Origin: Streptosporangiaceae bacterium NEAU-GS5
GTDB lineage: Bacteria > Actinomycetota > Actinomycetes > Streptosporangiales > Streptosporangiaceae
Length of the DNA: 64,000 nt
NCBI GenBank assembly: GCA_017592665.1
Contig: JAGFNW010000008.1
Coordinates: forward strand, 1 to 64,000
Direction of reading: 5' to 3'
The translations under genes were made by a program, and so were the position numbers. Below, piece after piece: positions 44,067-53,080 of this stretch (position 1 is its first letter; each line of letters begins with the position of its first letter). The notes below the pieces were generated by a model. That model did no database searches. It was not told where the DNA came from and saw only the letters and a list, made by a program, of their open reading frames with translations.

Positions 44067-46886
44067 ATGCGTCGCATTCTCCTGGCCCTGCTTCTGGTAG
44101 TGGCCATACCTGTCATGGCCGCGCCGACCGCACCGGCGGCCGCCGCCACGCACACGATCACCTGGGACAAGTATTCCTTGATGATCGACGGCGGCCGGAC
44201 CTTCATATGGTCGGGCGAGTTCCACCCCTTCCGGCTCCCGAGTCCGGGACTGTGGCGCGACGTGCTGCAGAAGATGAAGGCGAACGGCTACAACGCCGTC
44301 TCCATCTACTTCGACTGGGGCTACCACTCCCCCAAATCCGGGGTGTACGACTTCACGGGCGTCCGCAACATGGACCAGGTCCTCACGATGGCCGCCGAGG
44401 CCGGGTTGTACGTGATCGCCCGCCCGGGGCCGTACATCAACGCCGAAGTCGACTCCGGCGGCTATCCGGGCTGGCTGACCACGCAGGCGGGCAAGGCACG
44501 CACCGCGGCCGCCGACTATCTGGCGGCCACCGACCAGTGGCAGACCCAGATCGACGCGATCATCGCCCGCCACCAGCTCACCAACGGCACGGGCACAGTG
44601 ATCCTCTACCAGATCGAGAACGAGCTCGCCGCGACCGGGTCCACGCAGCTCACCTACCTGACCCACCTCCGCGACAAGGCCCGCGCCGACGGCATCACCG
44701 TGCCGATCTTCCACAACGACAAGGGCCGCAACGGCTTCTGGGTCCCGCCCGGCGGCCCGGTGGATCTGTACGCGTTCGACGGCTATCCCGGCGGCACCTG
44801 TACGACCTCCAACACACCCGGCAGCCCTTCGGCGGCGCCCGACTGGGGGATCTGGGGAACCGCCGGCGCTTCCGCGTCACCGAACACGCCGGGATTCGTC
44901 GCCGAGTTCGGCGGCGGCTGGTTCGACTACTGGGGCGGCCCGGGCTCCTACCCCTGCATGGCCCAGCGCGAGGGCCCCGGCTATGAGCGCGTCTTCTATG
45001 AGACCAACATCGCCAACCGGCTCACCATCCAGAACTTCTACATGACCTTCGGCGGAACGTCATGGGGCTGGCTTCCGGCGCCGGTCGTCTACAGCTCCTA
45101 CGACTACGGCGCGGCCATCGACGAAGCCCGCCGGCCCCGCCCGAAGCTGGCCACGATGAAACAGATCGGGCTGTTCCTGCAGAGTGTCCCGTCGATCGCC
45201 AAGGTCGACAAGGGCGCCACGATCACGCCGTCGTCGACCGCCGTGAAGGTCTACCACGACGTCAACCCCGACACGCAGGCGCACTTCTACGTCGCGACGC
45301 ACAACCCGTCGAACGCGACGACCACCAACACGTTCACGTTCCCCATCTCGACACCGGACGGCTCGTTCACGCCCTCCCTCACCCTGGCCGGGCAGGACGC
45401 CAAACTGCTGGTCGCCAACCTCGGCTTCGGCGGGCAGCACCTGGTCTACTCCACGTCCGACATCATGTCGCTGACCCGCCGCGACGCCACCGACCTCGCG
45501 GTGCTGTACGGCCGGAGCAACGAGACCGGCGACACCGTGCTGTCCTATCCCAGCCAGCCCACGGTCACGGTCCTCGCCGGCACGGTCACCAGCTCCTACA
45601 GCGGCGGGCGGCTCCGCCTCACCTACACCCACAGCGGCCTCGCCCAGGTCCGGATCACCGGCGGCGGGCGTGATCCGCTCACCCTCCTGATCGCCAACCA
45701 GGCCACCGCCGACAGCATGTGGCAGTTCGGGTCGGTGGTCGTGCGCGGCCCGCAGCTGGTCAGAACGGCCGCCATCACCGGCTCGACGCTCGCGCTGACC
45801 GGCGACACCGCGGCGGCCGCCAGCCTGGAGATCTGGGCGCCGGCCGCGGTCACCGCCGTGACGTGGAACGGCGCGCCGGTCACGCTGCGGACCACCTCCG
45901 CCGGAAGCCTGGCGGCGGTCACCCAGCTGGCCGGGCCCAGCACGGTATCCCTGCCGGCCCTGTCCACCTGGCGTTTCTCGGCCGAGTCGCCGGAGGCGGC
46001 CGTCTCCTTCGACGACAGCGCCTGGGCCGCCGCCACCAAGACCACCACCAACAGCACGACCAAACCGCCGGCCGGCCGGCCCGTTCTCACGGCCGACGAC
46101 TACGGCTTCCACCATGGCGACGTGTGGTATCGCGGCCGCTTCACGGGCTCGGCGTCCAGCGTGGGCCTCACCTACGGCGGGGGCGGCGCGGGCATGGTCC
46201 AGGCGTGGCTCGATGGCACGTTCATCGGGCAGAGCACGCTCGCCACCGGCACCACGACGCCGGCGACCACGGGCACCGCCACCTTCCCCGTCTCGGCCGG
46301 ATCGGGCGCGCACGTGCTGTCGGTGATGGTCCGCAACGATTCGCACAACGAGGACGGCGGCGTCAACGACGCCCACAAGGAAGGGCGGGGCCTGATCTCC
46401 ACGACGCTCGCGACCGCGACCTGGAAGATCCAGGGCAACGCCGGAGGCGAGAACATCACCGACACCGCACGTGGCGCCCTCAACAACGGCGGCCTGTTCG
46501 GCGAGCGGAACGGCTGGCACCTGCCCGCCTTCGCCGACAGCGGATGGGCGACCCGGACGCTGCCCGACACGAACCCCACCCCCGGCACGGCGTGGTATCG
46601 CACGCAGTTCACCCTCAACGTCCCGGCCGGCCATGACGCGTCCCTCGGGCTCACGCTCACCGGCACGGCCCGCGCGCTGATCTTCGTGAACGGCTGGAAC
46701 ATGGGGCAATACATCGGAAATGTCGGGCCGCAGCACACCTTCGCGGTGCCCAACGGAGTCCTCAACCCCAACGGGACCAACACCATCGCCCTCGCGGTAA
46801 CCGGCAGCGGCACTCAGACCCTGTCCGGCGTCACCCTCACCAACCTCGGCACCGTCCGAGGCGGAGTCCCAGTCCCCCTCGTCTAA
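44067..46886 (+). CDS. Secreted GH35 beta-galactosidase
   Basis: The 939-aa product has a signal peptide ending near APAAAAT and a glycoside hydrolase family 35 catalytic domain. Landmarks are IWSGEFHPFRLP at the barrel start, the acid/base Glu186 in YQIENELA, and the nucleophile Glu280 in FVAEFGGGWFDYWGG. After about residue 340 come beta-sandwich domains and two jelly-roll domains (for example YGGGGAGMVQAWLDGTF and ARALIFVNGWNMGQYIG). The enzyme removes terminal beta-galactose from oligo- or polysaccharides outside the cell. Length and layout fit fungal/actinomycete GH35 enzymes. The ATG at 44067 directly precedes a canonical signal sequence. It is a stand-alone gene. Confidence 0.95.
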   Translation: MRRILLALLLVVAIPVMAAPTAPAAAATHTITWDKYSLMIDGGRTFIWSGEFHPFRLPSPGLWRDVLQKMKANGYNAVSIYFDWGYHSPKSGVYDFTGVRNMDQVLTMAAEAGLYVIARPGPYINAEVDSGGYPGWLTTQAGKARTAAADYLAATDQWQTQIDAIIARHQLTNGTGTVILYQIENELAATGSTQLTYLTHLRDKARADGITVPIFHNDKGRNGFWVPPGGPVDLYAFDGYPGGTCTTSNTPGSPSAAPDWGIWGTAGASASPNTPGFVAEFGGGWFDYWGGPGSYPCMAQREGPGYERVFYETNIANRLTIQNFYMTFGGTSWGWLPAPVVYSSYDYGAAIDEARRPRPKLATMKQIGLFLQSVPSIAKVDKGATITPSSTAVKVYHDVNPDTQAHFYVATHNPSNATTTNTFTFPISTPDGSFTPSLTLAGQDAKLLVANLGFGGQHLVYSTSDIMSLTRRDATDLAVLYGRSNETGDTVLSYPSQPTVTVLAGTVTSSYSGGRLRLTYTHSGLAQVRITGGGRDPLTLLIANQATADSMWQFGSVVVRGPQLVRTAAITGSTLALTGDTAAAASLEIWAPAAVTAVTWNGAPVTLRTTSAGSLAAVTQLAGPSTVSLPALSTWRFSAESPEAAVSFDDSAWAAATKTTTNSTTKPPAGRPVLTADDYGFHHGDVWYRGRFTGSASSVGLTYGGGGAGMVQAWLDGTFIGQSTLATGTTTPATTGTATFPVSAGSGAHVLSVMVRNDSHNEDGGVNDAHKEGRGLISTTLATATWKIQGNAGGENITDTARGALNNGGLFGERNGWHLPAFADSGWATRTLPDTNPTPGTAWYRTQFTLNVPAGHDASLGLTLTGTARALIFVNGWNMGQYIGNVGPQHTFAVPNGVLNPNGTNTIALAVTGSGTQTLSGVTLTNLGTVRGGVPVPLV

Positions 46887-46920
46887 CCCCCACCCCCTGG
46901 GTGGCCGTGAGGACCCTTGG

Positions 46921-47661
46921 CTATCGGGTTTCGGCGTCGAGTTCCTCGATGAGGATGGGGGCGGCGACCGTCGCGGCGTGGATGCCGATGACGCTGACGA
47001 TGGCCAGCACTTCCATGATCTCTTCGGCCGTCGCCCCATACCGTACGGCGTTGCGCATGTGCAGCTTCAGCCCGGGGACGTACAGATGCGTGGCGGAGGC
47101 GTCGAAGGCGATGTAGACGAGCTCCTTGATCTTCGGCTCGAGGACTCCCGTGGTCCAGGGCACCCCCGAGAAACCGAGATACGCCTCGAACAGGTCGGGG
47201 TCGAGTTCCAGCAGGCCGTCCCAGAACGTGTGCCAGTAGCCGCGCCGCTCGGCGAAGTCGGCCTTCAGTTTCTCCCGGCGCGCGTCGAGCGGCGGCGCCT
47301 CGGTGCGCAGGCCTTCCTCCTCCAGCACCTCGAGCAGCAGCGGGGCGCCGATGTTGACGGCGTGGATGCCGAGGGTGCTGGTCAGCTCGATCACCTCCAT
47401 GATCTCCTCGGCGGTGGCGCCGTGCGCGAGCGCGGCGCGCACGTGCTGGCGGATGCCCGGCGTGTAGAGGTGGGTGGCCGCGGCGTCGGCGGCGATGTAG
47501 ACGAACTCTTTGACGACGGGCGACAGGACGTCCCGCTTCCACGGCACCGCGGAAAAGTGGAGATAGGCCTCAAGGAAGCCGGGGTCGAGGCGCAGGATGG
47601 CCTCCCATGCCTCCCCCCATGTGCCGCGAATGCGGATGAACTCGTCTTTGATGTCCGTCAT
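46921..47661 (-). CDS. Tandem carboxymuconolactone-decarboxylase-like (CMD/AhpD-fold) protein
   Basis: The 246-aa protein is two CMD-fold units in tandem. Each has VPW, then a KE[FL]VYIA[AF]DA helix, ATHLYxPG, a helix with GATAEEIMEV and a Gly-Ile-His-Ala turn (LGIHAVNIGAP and IGIHAATVAAP). The AhpD peroxidase CxxC is absent, so a lactone or isomerase-type role on a small acid is more likely than redox chemistry. The ATG overlaps the SDR stop by one base (TGATG). It is the last gene of the eight-gene minus-strand catabolic operon. Two single CMD proteins occur in the divergent arm. Confidence 0.88.
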   Translation of the reverse strand: MTDIKDEFIRIRGTWGEAWEAILRLDPGFLEAYLHFSAVPWKRDVLSPVVKEFVYIAADAAATHLYTPGIRQHVRAALAHGATAEEIMEVIELTSTLGIHAVNIGAPLLLEVLEEEGLRTEAPPLDARREKLKADFAERRGYWHTFWDGLLELDPDLFEAYLGFSGVPWTTGVLEPKIKELVYIAFDASATHLYVPGLKLHMRNAVRYGATAEEIMEVLAIVSVIGIHAATVAAPILIEELDAETR

Positions 47662-48464
47662 CAGTCCTCCGGTGTCCAGGCTCCGGCGCCACCGGAGCGG
47701 ACCACCGTGTTGACCATGAAAGCGCCGCCGTCCGCCGACACGACCTCTCCGGTGACGTACGAGGCGTCCTCGCTGAACAGGAACGCGACCACGCCGGCGA
47801 TCTCCTCGACGGCGCCGATGCGGCGCATGGGAAGCGTGCGGCCGCGCCCCGCCAGGCGGGCGGCCCGGTCGGCGAGGCCGGACGCGGCGAAGATGCCGGT
47901 GGGGATCAATCCGGGCGCGACCGCGTTCACCCGGATGCCGCGCGGCCCGCCGTACATGGCCGCGCCGTGGACCAGCCCGAGCACGCCGTGCTTGGAGGTC
48001 TGGTACGGCAACTGGTCGTCGGCGCCCCGCAGCGACGAGATCGACGCGGTCACCACCACCGCGCCGCCGCCGTCCTGCTCGCGGTAGCGGCGGAACGCGG
48101 CGCGCAGACCGAGGAAGACGCCGCGCAGGTTGACCGCGATGACATGGTCGAAGTCGGCCGGCTCGACATCGGGCAGCGGCGCCATGGTCCCGAGCACCCC
48201 GGCGTTGAGGTGGTGCAGGTCGATCCGGCCGAAGCGGTCGACGGCCGCGCGGACGTAGGCGTCCACGCCTTCCACCGTCGAGACGTCGGCCGCGACGGGC
48301 ACCGCCGGTCCGGGCAGCGACCGCGCCACGGCCGCGGCGGCCTCGCCGTCGACGTCGGCGACGACGATGTCCGCCCCCTCGTCCGACAGACGCCGCGCGC
48401 TCGCCGCGCCGATCCCGCTGCCGCCGCCCGTGACGACGGCCACCTTCCCGGCGAACCTCAGCAC
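47661..48464 (-). CDS. SDR-family oxidoreductase, minus-arm copy
   Basis: The 267-aa classical SDR has TGGGSGIG for cofactor binding, HLNAG for NAG, Ser in TASISSLRG and YQTSK as the catalytic Tyr-Lys. The Asp after strand two (VVADVDG) favours NAD over NADP. The C-terminal tail GGAGAWTPED is shared with the SDR at 59791, with which it is clearly paralogous (DLHHLNAG, AAMYGGP and SKHGVLG in both). It starts with GTG at 48464, overlapping the MBL gene's end by seven bases. It probably oxidises an alcohol in the pathway fed by the adjacent importer. Confidence 0.92.
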   Translation of the reverse strand: MLRFAGKVAVVTGGGSGIGAASARRLSDEGADIVVADVDGEAAAAVARSLPGPAVPVAADVSTVEGVDAYVRAAVDRFGRIDLHHLNAGVLGTMAPLPDVEPADFDHVIAVNLRGVFLGLRAAFRRYREQDGGGAVVVTASISSLRGADDQLPYQTSKHGVLGLVHGAAMYGGPRGIRVNAVAPGLIPTGIFAASGLADRAARLAGRGRTLPMRRIGAVEEIAGVVAFLFSEDASYVTGEVVSADGGAFMVNTVVRSGGAGAWTPED

Positions 48465-49258
48465 GGCGAGATCCGGGCGACAAGGCCGTCATGGCCGTCG
48501 AGGGTGGGGAAGCGGCGCATCACGTCCGGGTCGTGCCCCGGCACCAGCACCAGACCGGGCTCGGTGGCCATCTCGCGGAGCAGCTCGTACGCCCGGTAGA
48601 CGCCCACCAGGTCGGTCAGATACGCGAACGGCCGGTCCAGCTCGATCTCCTCGTAGAAGTGGGCGGCGTCCGAGGTGAGGACGGCGCGGCCGGTCGCGGT
48701 CGCCACCGAGACGACGAGCTGGCCGGGGGTGTGCCCGCCGACGGGGATCACCTCGATGCCCGGGGCCACGGTCGTGGCCGCGTCCACGAAACCGGCCCGT
48801 CCCTCGTCGCGCACCTTCACCAGGTGCGCCAGGTCGGAGGGCTCGGTGGTGTGGGCGAACAGCTGCCGCCCGGCGTACGGCCCGGTCCAGAAGTCGAACT
48901 CGGCGCGGGCGATGACGATCTCGGACTCGGGGAACGCGGCCAGATTGCCGATGTGGTCGTAGTGCGCGTGGGTGGCGATGACCTGCGACACGCTCTCCGG
49001 GTGTACGCCGAGGCCGGCGAGCGCGGCGATCGGCTCGGCCAGCTCGCTGCGCCGCAGGCGCGTGGTGCCGAGGGCCGCCTCCCCATAGCCGGTGTCGATG
49101 ACGACCGTGCGCTCCTCGTTCCGGGCCACCCACAGGAAGAAGTCCATGTCGATGGGCCCGTCCGGGCCGTACACGTGATGGTTGAGGAACAGGCTGGACC
49201 GGGTGGTGGCGCGGGTGGCATAGCGGATCGCCAGCACCTCGTACGTCGAGCTGGTCAT
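48458..49258 (-). CDS. MBL-fold hydrolase (lactonase-like), minus-arm copy
   Basis: The 266-aa metallo-beta-lactamase-fold protein has the zinc motif THAHYDHIGN (HxHxDH), a second His in GGHTPGQLVV, an Asp in LTSDAAHFYEE and a last His in VPGHDPDV. It resembles AHL-lactonase-like enzymes (MBL lactonases), so ring opening of a lactone is likely. A paralogue lies at 58992 (YEVLAIRYATR against YEVLAVRYATR). It overlaps the DUF6282 gene upstream by four bases. A lactonase beside a Baeyer-Villiger-type monooxygenase, which makes lactones, in the divergent arm is a sensible pairing. Confidence 0.92.
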   Translation of the reverse strand: MTSSTYEVLAIRYATRATTRSSLFLNHHVYGPDGPIDMDFFLWVARNEERTVVIDTGYGEAALGTTRLRRSELAEPIAALAGLGVHPESVSQVIATHAHYDHIGNLAAFPESEIVIARAEFDFWTGPYAGRQLFAHTTEPSDLAHLVKVRDEGRAGFVDAATTVAPGIEVIPVGGHTPGQLVVSVATATGRAVLTSDAAHFYEEIELDRPFAYLTDLVGVYRAYELLREMATEPGLVLVPGHDPDVMRRFPTLDGHDGLVARISPC

Positions 49259-50199
49259 GGGAACAGCAGCTCCGCCGCGTTGCCGCCGAGCATGCGACGG
49301 ATGTCGTCCTCGGGCAGGCCGGCGTCGAGCAGGCCGCGCGCGCCGCGCCGGAACAGCGTCACCGGGAGCGGGTTGCGCTTCTGACCGGAGTCGGAGGACA
49401 GCACGGTCTGCTCAGGGCCGGCCGCCTTGATGAAGGCCAGCAGTTCGCCGAGGTCTCTGCGCCGCTCGGGGACGCCGAAGTACATCACCAGGCAGTGCTC
49501 GATGCGCACGCCCTGGCGGGCCCACTCGCCGACCTGGTCGCTGGAGGCGCCCACCACGAAGCACGGATGGTTGACCAGGATGCGCTCCACCCCTTCTTCC
49601 CTGGCCGCCCCGATCAGCGCGGTGGCCTCCTCGACGCCGAGGTGACCGCAGGTCAGCACGGCGTTCTCGGCCGCGATGACGGACAGGATGTCGCGCACCT
49701 CGGGCCGCACCGCGCCGTCGGCGCCGAGGACGGAGATCACCTCGTCGGGGCGCAGCTCGACGGTGGAGGTGGGGAAGCCGGTGTCGTGATCACGGTGGTG
49801 CTCGATGTGCGCGGCCGACGACAGGGTCGGAAACCACACCACCCGGCCGCCCATGCGCAGCGCCAGCTCGACCGCGTACGGGTTGAGCCCGCCGACGGAG
49901 TTGTTGAGCGCGACGCCGCCGCGCACGGCGACCGGCAGGTCGTCGAGCCCGTGCGGGCCGAGCGCGAGGATGTCGGTGACCATGCTGTGGTGGTGGGACT
50001 TGGCGACGATGGCCCGGAATCCGGCGCCCGCCGCGTCGCGGGCCGCGTCGAGGATGTCCATGCGCCGGGGGAACGGGCTGGGCCCGGGGTGCTGGTGCAG
50101 GTCGACGGCTCCCACGAGGAGGGCGTCGGCGTCCGGGTCAGGGGTGTTCCGGTCGCCGTCCAGCTCGGGGTCGATCAGCGAGGGGGTCGTCGGGGGCAA
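49255..50199 (-). CDS. DUF6282/amidohydrolase-like metal-dependent hydrolase
   Basis: The 314-aa protein has amidohydrolase-like landmarks: VDLHQHPGP (HxH on strand one), AKSHHHSMV, TCGHLGVEEA, LVNHPCFVVG and VLSSDSGQKRNP with the late catalytic Asp. I associate this pattern with DUF6282-type proteins found near catabolic clusters; no reaction is established that I know of. The start is a TTG at 50199, set by AAGGAG six bases upstream. It lies 27 bases after the importer ATPase gene and is coupled to the MBL hydrolase by a four-base overlap. Hydrolysis of an amide or lactone in the imported substrate is plausible. Confidence 0.8.
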   Translation of the reverse strand: MPPTTPSLIDPELDGDRNTPDPDADALLVGAVDLHQHPGPSPFPRRMDILDAARDAAGAGFRAIVAKSHHHSMVTDILALGPHGLDDLPVAVRGGVALNNSVGGLNPYAVELALRMGGRVVWFPTLSSAAHIEHHRDHDTGFPTSTVELRPDEVISVLGADGAVRPEVRDILSVIAAENAVLTCGHLGVEEATALIGAAREEGVERILVNHPCFVVGASSDQVGEWARQGVRIEHCLVMYFGVPERRRDLGELLAFIKAAGPEQTVLSSDSGQKRNPLPVTLFRRGARGLLDAGLPEDDIRRMLGGNAAELLFP

Positions 50200-50226
50200 T
50201 GCGTTCTCCTTGCTTGTCGCGCTGTG

Positions 50227-51315
50227 TCAGTTCCTGGTCGCCAGCGCCTGGTGGCCGGGGTCCCAGTGGGCGATGATCCGGCTGCCGGGCCGCAGGCCGT
50301 CGCCGGCCGCGTCGGGAGGGACGACGGCGCAGCCGGCCACCCCGCCGCCGTAGTCGAGCTCGATGCGGAGGTGGGTGCCCTGGAAGGACAGGCTGGTCAC
50401 GGTGGCGGGCGCCTGGTTGGCGCCGGGCGGCGGCTCGTCGGGCGCGGTGGCGATGCGCAGCCGCTCGGGCCGTACGAGCAGGTCGATGTCCTCCGGCGTG
50501 CCGTCGGCGGCGGGCGCGGCCCATTTGTGACCGTTCCACTCATAGACGCCGTCGGCGCGCAGCCGTCCGTCGAACAGGTTGGACTCGCCGAGGAACCGGG
50601 CCACGAACCGGGTGCCGGGCTCGCGGTAGAGGTCGGCGGGGCTGCCGATCCGCTCGATCCGCCCGCTGTTGAACACAGCGACGCGGTCGGACAGCGCCAT
50701 CGCCTCGTCCTGGTCGTGGGTGACGAAGACGAAGGTGAGGCCCAGCTCCTGGTGCAGCCGCTTGATCTCCTGCTGGAGGCTCTGCCGCAGCTTGCGGTCC
50801 AGCGCGCTCAGCGGCTCGTCCAGCAGCAGCACGCTCGGGGAGAACACGACGGCGCGGGCCAGGGCGACGCGCTGCTGCTGGCCGCCCGACAGCGCGTCGG
50901 GCCGCCGGCCGCCGAGGCCGCCGAGGTCGACCAGCTCCAGCACCTCCCCCACCCGGCGCTCGATCTCGGCCTTCGGGACCTTGCGCTCGCGCAGCGGGAA
51001 CGCGACGTTCTGCGCCACGGTCATGTGCGGGAAGAGCGCGTAGTTCTGGAAGACCATGCCGAAGTTGCGCCGGTGCGGCGGGAGCAGCGAGATGTCCCGC
51101 CCGGCCAGCCGGATGCCGCCCGCGGTGACCTCGGTGAAGCCGGCGATCATGTTGAGCGTGGTGGTCTTGCCCGACCCGCTCGGGCCGAGCAGGGTGACGA
51201 ACTCGCCGGAGGCGATGTCGATGGTCACGTGGTCCACGACGAGCGGGCCGGAGCCGTACCTCTTGCAGAGATCCGTCAGTTCGATCCGCCCGCCGTCGGA
51301 TGTGCGTGTGGTCAT
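50227..51315 (-). CDS. ABC importer ATP-binding protein, PotA-type
   Basis: The 362-aa ATPase has Walker A GPSGSGKTTT, signature ALSGGQQQRVALARA, Walker B VLLLDEPLSALD and the switch His in VTHDQDEAM. A C-terminal TOBE domain of ~110 residues (DLLVRPERLRI...) is typical of spermidine/putrescine-type (PotA/FbpC) importers. It is the fourth gene of the binding-protein/permease/permease/ATPase set and overlaps the second permease stop by four bases. It powers uptake of the compound degraded by the surrounding enzymes. The polyamine name is only a family label. Confidence 0.95.
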   Translation of the reverse strand: MTTRTSDGGRIELTDLCKRYGSGPLVVDHVTIDIASGEFVTLLGPSGSGKTTTLNMIAGFTEVTAGGIRLAGRDISLLPPHRRNFGMVFQNYALFPHMTVAQNVAFPLRERKVPKAEIERRVGEVLELVDLGGLGGRRPDALSGGQQQRVALARAVVFSPSVLLLDEPLSALDRKLRQSLQQEIKRLHQELGLTFVFVTHDQDEAMALSDRVAVFNSGRIERIGSPADLYREPGTRFVARFLGESNLFDGRLRADGVYEWNGHKWAAPAADGTPEDIDLLVRPERLRIATAPDEPPPGANQAPATVTSLSFQGTHLRIELDYGGGVAGCAVVPPDAAGDGLRPGSRIIAHWDPGHQALATRN

Positions 51316-52112
51316 CGCTGCCTCTCTTTGTTACCGCGGCGCGCGCCGATCACCTGGGCGAGCAGGATCGGCACGCTGACCACAAGGACCGTGAGGCTCG
51401 AGGCCGCCGAGATCGTCGGGTCGATCTGCACGGTCACGCTGTTGAACATCAGGACGGGAAGGGTGACGGCCGTGGGCGACTGCAGGAACAGCGCGATCAC
51501 GACCTCGTCGAAGGAGATGACGAACGCCAGCACCGCGCCGGACAGCACGCCCGGCAGGGCCAGCGGCAGGGTGACCTTCCGGAACACCGAGAACGGCCGG
51601 GCGCCGAGGCTGCTCGCCGCGGTCTGCAACGCCGGGTCCATGCCCTGCAGCCGCGCGGTCACCGCGATCACCACGTACGGCAGGGCCAGCGCCGTGTGCG
51701 CGAGCGCGATGCCGAGCAGGCTGCCGGTCAGACCGGCCCGCAGGAAGGCCGAGAAGATCACCAGGGCGATCAGGATGTTCGGGATGATGATGGGCGACAG
51801 CAGGAATCCGGTGACCAGCCCCCTGACGCGCTCCCCCAGCCGGGCCAGGCCGATCGCGGCGGCGGTTCCGAGCACCGTGGCCAGGGTCGCCGTGATCAGC
51901 CCGACTTCCAGGGAGTTCAGGATGGCGTCCGTCCACTGCGGGGCGGTGAACAGGCTCTCGTACCACTTCATCGACCACTGCCGGGGCGGGAAGGTGAAGG
52001 TGTCGGACGCCGAGAAGCTCATCGGCACGACGATCAGCGTCGGCACGGTGAGGAAGAGCCCGATGAGCACCGAGACGATCTTCAGCCAGGGCCGGGCGCG
52101 TGCTCCGCTCAT
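51312..52112 (-). CDS. ABC importer permease, PotC-type
   Basis: The 266-aa inner-membrane protein has six helices and the EAA coupling loop (AASSLGARPFSVFRKVTLPLALPG) that docks on the ATPase. Length and the N-terminal single helix followed by SFSASDTFTFPPRQWS fit the PotC/PhnV branch. It overlaps both the PotB-type gene upstream and the ATPase gene downstream by four bases. The start is the ATG at 52112. Confidence 0.93.
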   Translation of the reverse strand: MSGARARPWLKIVSVLIGLFLTVPTLIVVPMSFSASDTFTFPPRQWSMKWYESLFTAPQWTDAILNSLEVGLITATLATVLGTAAAIGLARLGERVRGLVTGFLLSPIIIPNILIALVIFSAFLRAGLTGSLLGIALAHTALALPYVVIAVTARLQGMDPALQTAASSLGARPFSVFRKVTLPLALPGVLSGAVLAFVISFDEVVIALFLQSPTAVTLPVLMFNSVTVQIDPTISAASSLTVLVVSVPILLAQVIGARRGNKERQR

Positions 52113-53077
52113 CGCTCGTTCCTCCCCGCGACCGCCTGCCCCGCGACCGCCTGTCCCGCCCCCATCTGGCCGACACGGGCGGCCGAGCCGAGCCCGGTCA
52201 GGCGACGGCTCGCGGCCAGTACGGCGAGCGTGACGATCAGCATGAACACTCCCATCGCGCCGCCCCCGCCGAAGTCCAGCAGCTCCCGGGTGCGCACGCT
52301 GATCACCTGCGCGATCAGAGCGTTCTGCGGCGAGCCGAGCAGCGCGGGGGTGACGTAGAAGCCGAGGGCGAGGACGAAGACCAGCGAGGCGCCCGCGACC
52401 ACGCCCGGCAGCGAGAGCGGGAAGTACACCTTGCGGAAGGACGACAGCCGGCTCGCGCCGAGGCTCTGTCCGGCCAGCAGCAGCCGCCGGTCGATCTGCT
52501 GCATGACGCTGTACATCGGCAGCACCATGAACGGCAGCAGCACCTGGGTCATCGAGACGGTCACGGCGAAGGTGGTGCCGAGCAGCCGGGTCCCGCCCAG
52601 CCCCACCAGGCCGAGCGCGCCCTGCACCACCCCTCCGTCCTGCATCAGGACCATCCACGCGAAGTTGCGCGCCAGCATGCTGGTCCAGAAGGGCACCAGC
52701 ACGACCGTCACCATGACGGCCCGCGTGGTCGGCCCGGCCAAGGTCATCATGTACGTGTACGGGTAGGCGAGGAGCACCCCCGCCGCGGTGACGACCAGCG
52801 CGACCACCAGCGTCCGGCCCAGCACCCGCAGCGTGTATCCGTCGGTGAACAGCTGCGCGTAGTTCGACAGGCCCGGCTCGGGATCGGTGACGCTGTCGAC
52901 GACGATGCTCACCAGGGGAAGCACGAAGAACATCGTCAGCGCGATCAGGGCGGGCAGCAGGAGCAGCAGCCCCGCCGCCCGCTTGCGCCCGGCCGGCGAC
53001 AGCACGCGCCGCCGGTCGGGACGGTTCTGCCGGGGCGGCCGCGTGGCCTGCTCTGACGTGATCGCGTCGGCCGTCAT
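52109..53077 (-). CDS. ABC importer permease, PotB-type
   Basis: The 322-aa membrane protein has six main helices and the EAA loop GQSLGASRLSSFRKVYFPLSLPG. A cytoplasmic N-terminal extension of about 35 polar residues precedes helix one. It forms the translocation pore with the PotC-type subunit. A short repeat VAGQAVAGQAVAG near the C-terminus (encoded around 52118-52142) is an extra, non-conserved tail. It starts three bases after the binding-protein stop. Confidence 0.93.
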   Translation of the reverse strand: MTADAITSEQATRPPRQNRPDRRRVLSPAGRKRAAGLLLLLPALIALTMFFVLPLVSIVVDSVTDPEPGLSNYAQLFTDGYTLRVLGRTLVVALVVTAAGVLLAYPYTYMMTLAGPTTRAVMVTVVLVPFWTSMLARNFAWMVLMQDGGVVQGALGLVGLGGTRLLGTTFAVTVSMTQVLLPFMVLPMYSVMQQIDRRLLLAGQSLGASRLSSFRKVYFPLSLPGVVAGASLVFVLALGFYVTPALLGSPQNALIAQVISVRTRELLDFGGGGAMGVFMLIVTLAVLAASRRLTGLGSAARVGQMGAGQAVAGQAVAGRNER

Positions 53078-53080
53078 CGG